Shown here piece after piece: positions 15,281 through 23,585 of a DNA stretch of 64,000 nucleotides (its first letter is position 1; every line of letters begins with the position of its first letter). The notes under the pieces were generated by a model that was given only the letters and a program-made list of their open reading frames with translations, was not told where the DNA came from and made no database searches. A program made the position numbers and the translations under genes. The stretch is from contig NZ_LIVV01000004.1 in assembly GCF_001905825.1 (NCBI RefSeq), positions 1 through 64,000 of the forward strand. The letters run 5' to 3'. The DNA is from Streptomyces sp. CB02009. GTDB taxonomy: Bacteria; Actinomycetota; Actinomycetes; Streptomycetales; Streptomycetaceae.

Positions 15281-16820
15281 CCGGGTCGACGACGACCGGC
15301 GGCGGCGCGGTCTCCCCGCGTCCGTCGATCCTGACCACCGCACCGGAGGGGTTCACCCCGATCCGGGCGCTCCACGCACCCCCCGGTTCACGGCCGTGGT
15401 CGACGCGGACGGTGACGGTGATCGTCTCGCCCGGGCGGAGGGTGCCGGAGGCCCGGCTCACGTACAGCCAGGGCGCGTCCGTCCACAGCGACCAGTCGAC
15501 GGGGGAACCGCCGGAGGCGGTGAGCGTGAGCAGGGTCAGGTCGCCGTGGCCGCGTGCGGAGACCGTGATCCAGCCGGCACCGGGTTCCCCCGGTGCGCCG
15601 GGGCCCGAGGGGCCGGTGGGGCCGCCGGGGCTGAGCACCTCGACGGAGACGTCGGGGGCGCGGCTGCCGCGGGTGAAGCGGGGCTCGGGGGTGGTGCGGG
15701 CGTTGCCCGCGTTCTCGTAGTGGTCGTACGGGCGTCCGTCGGGGCCGTCCGGTTCGTCCGCCTCGCGCGCGCTGATCCGGGATCCGTCGCGGGCGCCGGT
15801 GTCGGCGACCGGGGTGCCCCGGTAGGAGGTCCACAGGGCGAGGACGGGCGCGGCGACCACGGCCGCGACGACGGTGGTCGTCACCGCGCGGGCCCGCAGC
15901 CGGTCGCGGCGGGCCACATGGTCCTTGGGGTCCATCGGGAAGCCGGTGGGCGAGAAGCGCGGGGCGCCGGCACGCGCGCGGGGGACGTGCAGCATCGCCA
16001 TGTACGCGGCGGCCCTGGGCGCCTCGACGAGCGGCAGCCGGGCCTGCGGCAGCGCGGCGGCGCCGGGCCAGGGGCCGGCGGCGCCCACGCGCTCGGCGGC
16101 CTTCCGGCAGCGGGGGCAGTCGTCGACGTGCCGGACGAGTTCCGCGCGCAGGGCGGCCGACAGCAGGACCTGGTGGTCGCCGGTGAGCCGGGCCACGGTG
16201 GGGCAGCTGCCCGTCTCGACGACGGCGAGGGCGGCGCGGGTGCGCTCGACCTCGCAGCCGGCGGTGGCGAGGAGCTCGCGGGCGGCGAGCGGGTCGAGGG
16301 AGAGCACGGCGGCGACCTGCCGGTGGCTGAGGCCGTGCCGTACGGCCAGCTCCAGGGCCTCGCGCTGCTCGGGTGTGGTGCCGGCGGCCTCGGGCCAGGC
16401 GAGCCGGGCGAGTTCGGTGCGGCGCCGCTCGGCGGTCTCCTCCGGGACCCGGGGCGGCTCGGGGGCGGTGACGGCGGGGCGCCCGGTGTGGGCGCCCTGG
16501 CGTCGGCGGCGCTGCTCGCCGAGGCTGCGCAGGCACGCCCAGCGGGCGAGGGCGTACAGCCAGGCCGTGCGGCCGTCCTCGTCCGAGGGGCAGCGGCCGT
16601 GGTGGCGCTCGGCGACGGCGAGGACGTCGCCGAGGACGGCGGTGGCCGTGTCGTGGTCGCAGAGCACGGAGAGGCAGTACGTGAAGAGGCCGTCGAGGGC
16701 GGCCTCGTACCGGGCGGGGGGCCTCCGGCCGAGCGTGCGCGGTCCCTGGTCCGTGGCGCGGTGCGCCGCCCGGTGTGCGCCGGTGGTGCGTGCGGGGGAG
16801 TCCAGCCTGCTGCTCGTCAC
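15018..16820 (-). CDS. Membrane-anchored sigma factor/zinc-finger fusion with outer BACON-like domain
   Basis: A 600-residue multidomain protein. Residues ~37-106 resemble sigma region 2 (GLFTYCLSVLCDHDTAT, then AWLYALARWACLRSLGEQ). Residues ~135-186 resemble region 4 (TPEQREALELAVRHGLSHRQ). HVDDCPRC at 231-238 is an anti-sigma-type zinc finger. A single membrane segment spans ~313-332. Outside, a BACON-like fold (WSLWTDAPWLYVSRASGTLR) is followed by a long Pro/Thr repeat tail ending the protein. The start is GTG 16820, six bases after a TACGGT box. It is divergent from radA. Fused ECF sigma/anti-sigma proteins are known in actinobacteria; the target promoters are unknown. Confidence 0.75.
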   Translation of the reverse strand: MTSSRLDSPARTTGAHRAAHRATDQGPRTLGRRPPARYEAALDGLFTYCLSVLCDHDTATAVLGDVLAVAERHHGRCPSDEDGRTAWLYALARWACLRSLGEQRRRRQGAHTGRPAVTAPEPPRVPEETAERRRTELARLAWPEAAGTTPEQREALELAVRHGLSHRQVAAVLSLDPLAARELLATAGCEVERTRAALAVVETGSCPTVARLTGDHQVLLSAALRAELVRHVDDCPRCRKAAERVGAAGPWPGAAALPQARLPLVEAPRAAAYMAMLHVPRARAGAPRFSPTGFPMDPKDHVARRDRLRARAVTTTVVAAVVAAPVLALWTSYRGTPVADTGARDGSRISAREADEPDGPDGRPYDHYENAGNARTTPEPRFTRGSRAPDVSVEVLSPGGPTGPSGPGAPGEPGAGWITVSARGHGDLTLLTLTASGGSPVDWSLWTDAPWLYVSRASGTLRPGETITVTVRVDHGREPGGAWSARIGVNPSGAVVRIDGRGETAPPPVVVDPVTPPPTTTEPTTPPTSPPTTEPTTPPPTTEEPPPTTEPTDPPTSPPTTEPTTPPPTTEEPPPTTDPGPTEPTTPPPTTEEPPPPSSS

Positions 16821-16968
16821 CGGTCGACCGTAGGCAGCGCGGGGGGCGCTTTTCGTACCGGTTGCGTTCTTCTCATTCTTACGGGTGAAGGTATCGCTCG
16901 AAAGGGGACAGGAATCTGACATTCCGAGGGCCTGTGGAGACCCGGCGTCGGCTGTCGGTGGGTGCCGC

Positions 16969-16974
16969 TACGGT
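16969..16974 (+). promoter_or_regulatory. -10 box of the leaderless radA promoter
   Basis: TACGGT is followed by six bases and then ATG 16981. No ribosome binding site precedes the start, so radA is probably translated from a leaderless transcript. Confidence 0.45.
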
Positions 16975-16980
16975 GGCGAC

Positions 16981-18384
16981 ATGGCTGCCCGTACGAAATC
17001 GACCAAGGACCGGCCGTCCTACCGCTGCACCGAGTGCGGCTGGCAGACGGCCAAGTGGCTCGGCCGCTGCCCCGAGTGCCAGGCCTGGGGGACGGTCGAG
17101 GAGTACGGCGCGCCCGCCGTCCGGACGACCGCGGCCGGCCGGGTCTCCACCGCCGCGCTCCCCATCGGGCAGGTCGACGGACGGCAGGCGACCGCCCGCT
17201 CGACCGGCGTCGACGAGCTGGACCGGGTCCTCGGCGGAGGCCTGGTGCCCGGCGCCGTCGTGCTGCTCGCGGGCGAACCGGGCGTCGGCAAGTCCACGCT
17301 CCTGCTCGACGTGGCGGCCAAGGCGGCCAGCGACGAGCACCGCACGCTCTACGTCACCGGCGAGGAGTCCGCGAGCCAGGTGCGGCTGCGCGCCGACCGG
17401 ATCAACGCCCTCAGCGACCATCTGTACCTCGCCGCCGAGACCGACCTGTCGGCCGTCCTCGGGCACCTCGACGCCGTGAAGCCCTCGCTGCTGATCATGG
17501 ACTCGGTGCAGACCGTCGCCTCCCCCGAGATCGACGGCGCGCCCGGCGGCATGGCCCAGGTGCGCGAGGTCGCGGGCGCGCTCATCCGCGCCTCCAAGGA
17601 GCGCGGCATGTCCACGCTGCTCGTCGGCCACGTCACGAAGGACGGGGCGATCGCCGGTCCCCGGCTCCTGGAGCACCTGGTCGACGTCGTGCTGAGCTTC
17701 GAGGGCGACCGGCACGCGCGCCTGCGGCTGGTCCGGGGCGTGAAGAACCGGTACGGGGCGACCGACGAGGTCGGCTGCTTCGAACTCCACGACGAGGGCA
17801 TCACGGGCCTCGCCGACCCCTCCGGGCTCTTCCTGACCCGGCGTGACGTGGCCGTGCCGGGCACCTGCCTGACGGTCACCCTGGAGGGCCGCCGCCCGCT
17901 GGTCGCCGAGGTCCAGTCGCTGACCGTGGACAGCCAGATCCCGTCCCCGCGCCGGACCGTCTCCGGTCTGGAGACCTCCCGGGTCTCGATGATGCTGGCG
18001 GTCCTGGAGCAGCGCGGCCGGATCAGCGCGCTGGGCAAGCGGGACATCTACAGCGCGACCGTGGGCGGCGTGAAGCTCACCGAGCCCGCCGCCGACCTGG
18101 CGATCGCGCTCGCGCTCGCCTCCGCGGCGAGCGACACCCCGCTGCCGAAGAACCTGGTGGCGATCGGCGAGGTCGGCCTCGCCGGCGAGGTCCGGCGGGT
18201 GACCGGCGTCCAGCGCCGGCTCGCCGAGGCGCACCGGCTGGGCTTCACGCACGCGCTGGTCCCCTCGGACCCGGGCAAGGTGCCGGCCGGCATGAAGGTG
18301 ACGGAGGTCGCGGACATGGGCGACGCGCTGCGGGTGCTCCCGCGCGGCCGCCGCGCGAAGGCGCCGGAGGGTGCGGAGAAGTAG
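16981..18384 (+). CDS. radA: DNA repair protein RadA (Sms)
   Basis: A 467-residue RecA-like ATPase that promotes branch migration in recombination. The N-terminal zinc finger has Cys16, Cys19, Cys30 and Cys33. The Walker A motif is GEPGVGKSTLL, followed by LLIMDSVQTV and the RadA-specific KNRYGATDEVGCF. The C-terminal ~150 residues are the Lon protease-like domain (LALASAASDTPLPKNLVAIG). ATG 16981 gives the standard RPSYRCTECG opening; an upstream open extension is not used. It is followed by disA, the same pairing as in many Gram-positives, although the 278-bp gap has its own promoter-like element. Confidence 0.97.
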   Translation: MAARTKSTKDRPSYRCTECGWQTAKWLGRCPECQAWGTVEEYGAPAVRTTAAGRVSTAALPIGQVDGRQATARSTGVDELDRVLGGGLVPGAVVLLAGEPGVGKSTLLLDVAAKAASDEHRTLYVTGEESASQVRLRADRINALSDHLYLAAETDLSAVLGHLDAVKPSLLIMDSVQTVASPEIDGAPGGMAQVREVAGALIRASKERGMSTLLVGHVTKDGAIAGPRLLEHLVDVVLSFEGDRHARLRLVRGVKNRYGATDEVGCFELHDEGITGLADPSGLFLTRRDVAVPGTCLTVTLEGRRPLVAEVQSLTVDSQIPSPRRTVSGLETSRVSMMLAVLEQRGRISALGKRDIYSATVGGVKLTEPAADLAIALALASAASDTPLPKNLVAIGEVGLAGEVRRVTGVQRRLAEAHRLGFTHALVPSDPGKVPAGMKVTEVADMGDALRVLPRGRRAKAPEGAEK

Positions 18385-18615
18385 CCGGGGCGGCGAAGCG
18401 GTGGACATGGTGGCGGCTCGGGCGGGTGGCTCGGCCCCTCCTCGGAGGGTCCGGCCGGAGGGACCCGGAGCGGTCGACGCCGAATGTTCACACCGAGCGG
18501 ACGGTTCGCTCCGTACGCTTCGCAAAGACGCGGAGGGTTAGGTCCGTGTCGGGGCGGGGACGCCTTTCGGACCACCGCGATCGGTCGGGGGCGGAGGGCG
18601 GCGGGGTGGTGTCGC

Positions 18616-18621
18616 TAGACT
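18616..18621 (+). promoter_or_regulatory. -10 box candidate upstream of disA
   Basis: TAGACT lies 41 bp before GTG 18663, in the radA-disA gap. It fits the Streptomyces -10 pattern TAnnnT and would give a ~36-base leader with the GGAGG ribosome site. Confidence 0.4.
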
Positions 18622-18662
18622 TTGCCCTGGTCTCGCCCATCCGTACGAGCCGGAGGAGTGCA

Positions 18663-19787
18663 GTGGCAGCCAAGGACGGGGCAGCAGCTCCTGGAAAGTC
18701 CGGCGCGGGCTCCGGCAACGAAGCGCTGATGCGCGCCGCGCTGAGCGCCGTCGCGCCCGGCACCGCGCTGCGTGACGGCCTGGAGCGGATCCTCCGCGGC
18801 AACACGGGCGGTCTCATCGTGCTGGGCCTCGACAAGACGGTCGACTCGATGTGCACCGGCGGTTTCGTGCTGGACGTCGAGTTCGCCGCCACGCGCCTGC
18901 GCGAGCTGTGCAAGCTCGACGGCGCGCTCGTCCTCGACAAGGACATCACCAAGATCCACCGGGCGGGCGTCCAGCTCGTTCCCGACGCCTCGATCCCCAC
19001 CGACGAGACCGGCACCCGGCACCGCACGGCGGACCGGGTCTCCAAGCAGTGCAACTTCCCGGTCGTCTCCGTCTCCCAGTCGATGCGGCTGATCGCGCTG
19101 TACGTGGACGGTGAGCGCCGGGTCCTGGAGGAGTCGGCCGCGATCCTGTCCCGGGCGAACCAGGCGCTCGCGACCCTGGAGCGGTACAAGCTCCGGCTCG
19201 ACGAGGTGGCCGGCACGCTCTCCGCGCTGGAGATCGAGGACCTGGTCACGGTCAGGGACGTCACCGCCGTCGCGCAGCGGCTCGAGATGGTCCGCCGGAT
19301 CGCCACCGAGATCGCCGAGTACGTGGTCGAGCTCGGCACGGACGGACGGCTCCTCTCGCTCCAGCTGGACGAGCTGATCGCGGGCGTGGAGCCGGAGCGC
19401 GAGCTGGTCATCCGGGACTACGTGCCGGAGCCGACGGCGAAGCGCTCGCGGACGGTCGCGGAGGCGCTCACCGAGCTGGACGCGCTGACCCACACCGAGC
19501 TGCTCGAACTTCCGGTCGTGGCGCGGGCCCTGGGCTACAGCGGCTCGCCCGAGACCCTGGACTCCGCCGTCTCGCCGCGCGGCTACCGGCTCCTCGCCAA
19601 GGTGCCGCGGCTGCCGGGCGCCATCATCGAGCGGCTCGTGGAGCACTTCGGCGGGCTGCAGAAGCTGCTCGCGGCCAGTGTCGACGACCTCCAGACCGTG
19701 GACGGCGTCGGCGAGGCCCGCGCCCGCAGCGTGCGCGAGGGCCTGTCCCGGCTGGCGGAGTCCTCGATCCTGGAGCGGTACGTCTAG
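18663..19787 (+). CDS. disA: DNA integrity scanning protein DisA (diadenylate cyclase)
   Basis: A 374-residue enzyme that makes c-di-AMP from two ATP and scans for branched DNA. The DAC domain fills the first ~150 residues with the catalytic DGA in KLDGALVLDKD and RHR in GTRHRTADR. A helical linker follows, and a RuvA-like helix-hairpin-helix DNA-binding end (VDGVGEARARSVREGLSRLA). GTG 18663 is fixed by GGAGG 9 bases upstream. Partner radA lies upstream; RadA-family proteins are known to restrain DisA in other bacteria. In Streptomyces c-di-AMP affects osmotic balance and spore germination. Confidence 0.97.
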   Translation: MAAKDGAAAPGKSGAGSGNEALMRAALSAVAPGTALRDGLERILRGNTGGLIVLGLDKTVDSMCTGGFVLDVEFAATRLRELCKLDGALVLDKDITKIHRAGVQLVPDASIPTDETGTRHRTADRVSKQCNFPVVSVSQSMRLIALYVDGERRVLEESAAILSRANQALATLERYKLRLDEVAGTLSALEIEDLVTVRDVTAVAQRLEMVRRIATEIAEYVVELGTDGRLLSLQLDELIAGVEPERELVIRDYVPEPTAKRSRTVAEALTELDALTHTELLELPVVARALGYSGSPETLDSAVSPRGYRLLAKVPRLPGAIIERLVEHFGGLQKLLAASVDDLQTVDGVGEARARSVREGLSRLAESSILERYV

Positions 19788-19902
19788 GACGTACCGCCGA
19801 AGGCCCGGGACGTACCGCCGATCGCCCGGAAACGTACCGGCGATGGCCCGGGACGTACGGCCGTAGGCCCGGAACGTACGGCCGTAGGCCCGGGACGTAC
19901 GG
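19788..19902. repeat. 21-bp tandem repeat directly after the disA stop codon
   Basis: Five units (19788-19808, 19809-19829, 19830-19851, 19852-19872, 19873-19893) and a partial sixth follow the TAG of disA without a gap. The core is ACGTACSGCCGNNGGCCCGG-like, and each unit holds a GTAC palindrome. The last two full units are nearly identical, suggesting recent expansion. It could act on disA mRNA 3' stability or bind a protein; nothing in sequence decides this. Confidence 0.8.
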
Positions 19903-20029
19903 TCCCGCGAGCCGCGGACGCCTTCCTCCCGGCCCGTCCTCACCGAGGGCCGGACGGGCCCCGAGGCCTTTCCTCCCGGCCGGTTCTCGCCAACGACCGG
20001 CCGGCCCGGAGGCCCTCCTCCCGGCCCGT

Positions 20030-20905
20030 TCAGTCCTTGGCGAGCGTGAACGACGCCGCGAGCACCTTCGCGCCCGGCATCGTCGCCTCCACGAGGTAGG
20101 TGCCGGGGGCCGCCTGGCCCGCCGGGGCGGTGGCGCACTGCGGGGCGCTGCGCCCGCGGTCCCACTCCACGGTGTGGGTGACGGTGGCGCCCGCGGGGAC
20201 GCGCAGCAGGACCGGGTCTCCGGGGCGCGGGCAGTCCGCGGAGGACCAGACCTCGTCGTCCTGCCGGTCGCTGATCGTCAGAACGGCGGCGCGGGGTCCG
20301 AAGTCGGCCTTGCAGGCGGCCTTCGAGGTGTTCCTGGCCACGAGGTGGAAGCGGGGCTTCTCCCCCGCCTCATAGCTGACCTTGGCGCTGCGGAGCGTCA
20401 ACTGCAGTGCTCCGGCAGGGCAGTTCGGGAGCGGGGAGTCGGCCGGGACCTGCTGTCCCGCACCGGTGCCCGCGCCTCCGTCGCCGCCCGCGCCGTCGGT
20501 GTCGCCGTTCTTGCCGCCGCCGTCGGTTCCGGCGGCCGTCCCCGCGTCCGCGCCGGCGTCGCCCGATCCCGGGTCCGTGCCGGAGCCGGCCGAGTCGCCC
20601 GCTCCCGCGGTGCCGCCGGTGGTGTCACCGCTGTCGCCGGAGCCGCCGGAGTCGCCCGACTCGTCGCGTCCGCCCGGCTGTTGGCTGATCGCGTCCCCGG
20701 TGCCCGAGGGGCCCGGAGTGATCGAGGGAGGGGAGGAGGAAGCGCCGTTGGCCCCGTCGTTCGCCTTCTTCCCACCTCCGCCGCCGGAGGTCAGGGCCCA
20801 GACGGCGAGGAGCGCGAGAACCGCCACCAGGCACGCCGCCACCGCCCTCCGTCGCCAGTAGATGGTGGAGGGAAGCGGCCCGACCGGATTGCGCAAAGAT
20901 CCCAC
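20030..20905 (-). CDS. Membrane-anchored exported protein with Gly/Ser-rich linker
   Basis: A 291-residue protein. One signal-anchor segment at ~20-39 (AVAACLVAVLALLAVWAL) is preceded by Arg residues. Residues ~42-155 are a disordered Gly/Ser/Asp/Thr linker. The last ~135 residues are a beta-sandwich-like outer domain with four Cys (LPNCPAGALQLTL, AACKADFG, SADCPRPGD, APQCATAP), likely two disulphides, and LRVPAGATVTHTVEWDRG. It resembles DUF4232-type exported domains but I cannot assign a function. It is encoded opposite to disA, separated by the repeats. Confidence 0.78.
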   Translation of the reverse strand: MGSLRNPVGPLPSTIYWRRRAVAACLVAVLALLAVWALTSGGGGGKKANDGANGASSSPPSITPGPSGTGDAISQQPGGRDESGDSGGSGDSGDTTGGTAGAGDSAGSGTDPGSGDAGADAGTAAGTDGGGKNGDTDGAGGDGGAGTGAGQQVPADSPLPNCPAGALQLTLRSAKVSYEAGEKPRFHLVARNTSKAACKADFGPRAAVLTISDRQDDEVWSSADCPRPGDPVLLRVPAGATVTHTVEWDRGRSAPQCATAPAGQAAPGTYLVEATMPGAKVLAASFTLAKD

Positions 20906-21152
20906 GACCGAACCTTACGAGAGATCGGGCCCAACTCCCGCCCCACCCGCCGCCCGAGACATCAAGTTTTGCCGATGATCACATCCGTCGGTTCCGGGAA
21001 CTTTTCCCGGAACGGTGCTCCGGAGCGCGCTCGGCCCCACCCGAAACCGGCGGGAACCGGAGCGAATCGCGAACACCCCCACTTTCGTCGGGGGTCGCTC
21101 TGGCCGTTGGCCCGGGGCGACGCACTCCGGATTCCGGTTAGCGTCTTTCACC

Positions 21153-21824
21153 ATGAACACCCTCCTCGACCTCTCCGACCGGCTCTATCTCGATGTCGCC
21201 GACTTCGCCCACGCGACCCCCCACTGGTTCCAGTGGCTCGCCGAGGTCTGGACCGAGGCCGGACTCCTCTTGTTCGGCGCGCTGTTCCTGGCCGGCTGGT
21301 GGCGCTCCCGCGAAGGATCGAGCCGGACGATGGCGCTCGCGCTGCTCGCCCCGCTCGCCACGGCGTTCGGGTACGTGCTGAGCGAGTCGCTGAAGTCGCT
21401 GGTCGACGAGGACCGTCCGTGCCGTGCCGTCCTCGGAGCGCCCGACTCGCTCATCACGTGCCCGCCGTACGGCGACTGGTCCTTCCCCAGCAACCACTCG
21501 GCCATCGCCGGCGCGGCCGCGATCGCGCTGGCCCTCTCCTGGCGCGGGATGGCCTGGCTGACCGTGCCGATGGCGCTCCTCATGGCGTTCTCCCGGGTCT
21601 TCGTCGGCGTGCACTACCCGCACGACGTGACCGTCGGTCTGCTCCTCGGCGGTCTGGTCGCCTTCCTCGTCATGCGGGCGGCGGTGCGGCCGGTGGGCGC
21701 CCTGGTTGAGACGGCCCGGTCGAGCCGGAGCTCCGCCGTGGTCTGGTGCGCGGGGCGCGGGCCCCGGGCTCACGCCCCCGCGCGCGCCGAGGACACTCCG
21801 CGCGCCCGCCACGGCGCGTACTGA
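21153..21824 (+). CDS. PAP2-family phosphatase (membrane)
   Basis: A 223-residue integral membrane phosphatase of the PAP2/undecaprenyl-pyrophosphate phosphatase type. The three motifs are present: KSLVDEDRPC, PSNHSA and SRVFVGVHYPHD. About five or six hydrophobic segments surround them. A role in recycling the lipid carrier of cell-wall synthesis is plausible but the substrate is inferred only from family. ATG 21153 follows a TAGCGT box by eight bases, so the mRNA may be nearly leaderless. The start of the neighbouring mutY lies 33 bp downstream. Confidence 0.88.
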   Translation: MNTLLDLSDRLYLDVADFAHATPHWFQWLAEVWTEAGLLLFGALFLAGWWRSREGSSRTMALALLAPLATAFGYVLSESLKSLVDEDRPCRAVLGAPDSLITCPPYGDWSFPSNHSAIAGAAAIALALSWRGMAWLTVPMALLMAFSRVFVGVHYPHDVTVGLLLGGLVAFLVMRAAVRPVGALVETARSSRSSAVVWCAGRGPRAHAPARAEDTPRARHGAY

Positions 21825-21857
21825 TCACGTCGGGGACGTGCCAGGATCGGAGGTGCC

Positions 21858-22856
21858 ATGACTTCCATCGACGCTCCTCTCACGCCTGCCGCCCCCGCCG
21901 CCGCCGAAGCCCGCGGGGCCCTGGACGACGCCGAGGTCCCCGCGGCCTCCGCGGCCTTCGAGGCCCCCGCCCTTCCCGCGCCCCCCGCCGAGCTGCACGG
22001 GCCCGTCCTCGCCTGGTTCGACCGGCACGCCCGCGACCTGCCCTGGCGCCACCCCGAGGCCGGGGCCTGGGGTGTCATGGTCAGCGAGTTCATGCTCCAG
22101 CAGACGCCCGTCGTCCGGGTGCTCCCGGTGTACGAGCAGTGGCTCGCGCGCTGGCCGCGCCCCGCCGACCTGGCCGCCGACGCCCCCGGTGAGGCGGTCC
22201 GCGCCTGGGGCCGGCTCGGCTATCCCCGCCGGGCCCTGCGGCTGCACGCGGCGGCCGTGGCCATAAAGGAACGGCACGGCGGCGACGTACCGCGCGATCA
22301 CGGGCAGCTGCTCGCGCTGCCCGGCATCGGCGAGTACACGGCGGCCGCGGTGGCCTCCTTCGCGTACGGGCAGCGGCACGCCGTCCTGGACACCAATGTG
22401 CGCCGGGTCTTCGCCCGGGCGGCGACGGGCGTCCAGTACCCGCCGAACGCGACGACGGCCGCGGAGCGCCGGCTCGCCCGCGCGCTGCTGCCGGCGGACG
22501 AGGCGACGGCCTCGCGCTGGGCCGCCGCCTCGATGGAGCTGGGCGCGCTCGTGTGCACGGCGAAGAACGAGGACTGCGGGCGCTGCCCGATCTCCGGGCA
22601 GTGCGCCTGGCGGCTCGCGGGGAAGCCCGCGCACGACGGCCCGCCGCGCCGCGGCCAGACGTACGCCGGGACCGACCGGCAGGTCCGGGGCCGGCTCCTG
22701 GCGGTGCTGCGGGAGTCGACCGAACCGGTGGCGCAGGCGGTCCTGGACCAGGTCTGGGACGAGCCGGTGCAGCGGGCCAGGGCCCTGGACAGCCTGGTCG
22801 CCGACGGCCTGGTCGAACCCCTGGACGACGGGCTCTACCGGCTGCCCGTGGCCTGA
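21858..22856 (+). CDS. mutY: A/G-specific adenine glycosylase
   Basis: A 332-residue base-excision repair enzyme that removes adenine opposite 8-oxoguanine. It has an ~48-residue Ala/Pro-rich N-terminal extension. Then come WRHPEAGAWGVMVSEFMLQQ, the helix-hairpin-helix LPGIGEYTAAAVASFAYG with catalytic Asp in VLDTNVRR, and the [4Fe-4S] ligands in CTAKNEDCGRCPISGQC. The C terminus is short: the MutT-like domain of E. coli MutY is missing and replaced by a winged-helix-like tail. This short form is common in actinobacteria. Confidence 0.93.
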   Translation: MTSIDAPLTPAAPAAAEARGALDDAEVPAASAAFEAPALPAPPAELHGPVLAWFDRHARDLPWRHPEAGAWGVMVSEFMLQQTPVVRVLPVYEQWLARWPRPADLAADAPGEAVRAWGRLGYPRRALRLHAAAVAIKERHGGDVPRDHGQLLALPGIGEYTAAAVASFAYGQRHAVLDTNVRRVFARAATGVQYPPNATTAAERRLARALLPADEATASRWAAASMELGALVCTAKNEDCGRCPISGQCAWRLAGKPAHDGPPRRGQTYAGTDRQVRGRLLAVLRESTEPVAQAVLDQVWDEPVQRARALDSLVADGLVEPLDDGLYRLPVA

Positions 22857-23012
22857 GCCGGACGCCTCCCGCCCCTCGCCCCGCTGTTACACAACCGATG
22901 GGTAGCCGTGCGTCCACCGACGGCTGCCCCGCACAGCCCCGTGACAACCGCTCCGTAGCGTCATCGACGACACGAGGAACGAAGCAGGTCACGGGGTTCG
23001 GAGGCGGTTCGG

Positions 23013-23585
23013 ATGAGGCATGGCGAGGTGCTCGATTTCGAGGAGTACGTACGCACGCGGCAGGACGCGCTGCTGCGCAGTGCACGTCGTCTCGTGGCCG
23101 ACCCCGTCGACGCCCAGGACCTCCTGCAGACGGCGCTCGCCCGGACCTACGGCCGCTGGGACGGCATCGCCGACAAGTCCCTGGCCGACGCCTACCTCCG
23201 CCGGGTCATGATCAACACCCGCACCGAGTGGTGGCGCTCCCGCAAGCTCGAAGAGGTGCCCACCGAGCAGCTGCCCGACGCCTGCGTCGACGACCCGACC
23301 GAGCAGCACGCCGACCGGGCCCTCCTCATGGACATCCTGAAGGTCCTCGCGCCGAAGCAGCGCAGCGTCGTCGTCCTGCGGCACTGGGAACAGATGAGCA
23401 CCGAGGAGACGGCGGCGGCGCTCGGCATGTCGACCGGTACGGTGAAGTCGACGCTCCACCGGGCGCTCGCCCGGCTCCGCCAGGAGCTGGAGAGCCGCGA
23501 TCTCGACGCCCGCGCCCTGGGGCGGACCGGAGAGCGGACGAGCGTACGAGGCGACGAACGGGGGCGGGAGCGGTGCGCGGCCTAG
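23013..23585 (+). CDS. sigE: ECF sigma factor SigE, cell-envelope stress
   Basis: A 190-residue ECF sigma factor. Region 2 spans ~8-75 (FEEYVRTRQDALLRSARRLV to YLRRVMINTRTEWWRSRK) and region 4 ~105-165 (LAPKQRSVVVLRHWEQMSTE, then MSTGTVKSTLHRALARLRQE). It matches S. coelicolor sigma-E almost residue for residue in the core, as far as I recall. In that species it directs genes for cell-wall integrity and its own transcription needs CseB. There is no anti-sigma gene here; control is by the Cse proteins that follow. ATG 23013 follows GGAGG by eight bases. The C-terminal tail after ~172 is Arg/Gly-rich and longer than in S. coelicolor. Confidence 0.96.
   Translation: MRHGEVLDFEEYVRTRQDALLRSARRLVADPVDAQDLLQTALARTYGRWDGIADKSLADAYLRRVMINTRTEWWRSRKLEEVPTEQLPDACVDDPTEQHADRALLMDILKVLAPKQRSVVVLRHWEQMSTEETAAALGMSTGTVKSTLHRALARLRQELESRDLDARALGRTGERTSVRGDERGRERCAA

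Noticed and set aside
19788..19902. Tandem array considered as a CRISPR
   Set aside because: Units are contiguous 21-mers without unique spacers, and no cas genes are present.
22857..23012. Specific CseB operator at the sigE promoter
   Set aside because: The region must hold the promoter, but I could not identify a repeated element that I would defend as the CseB site.
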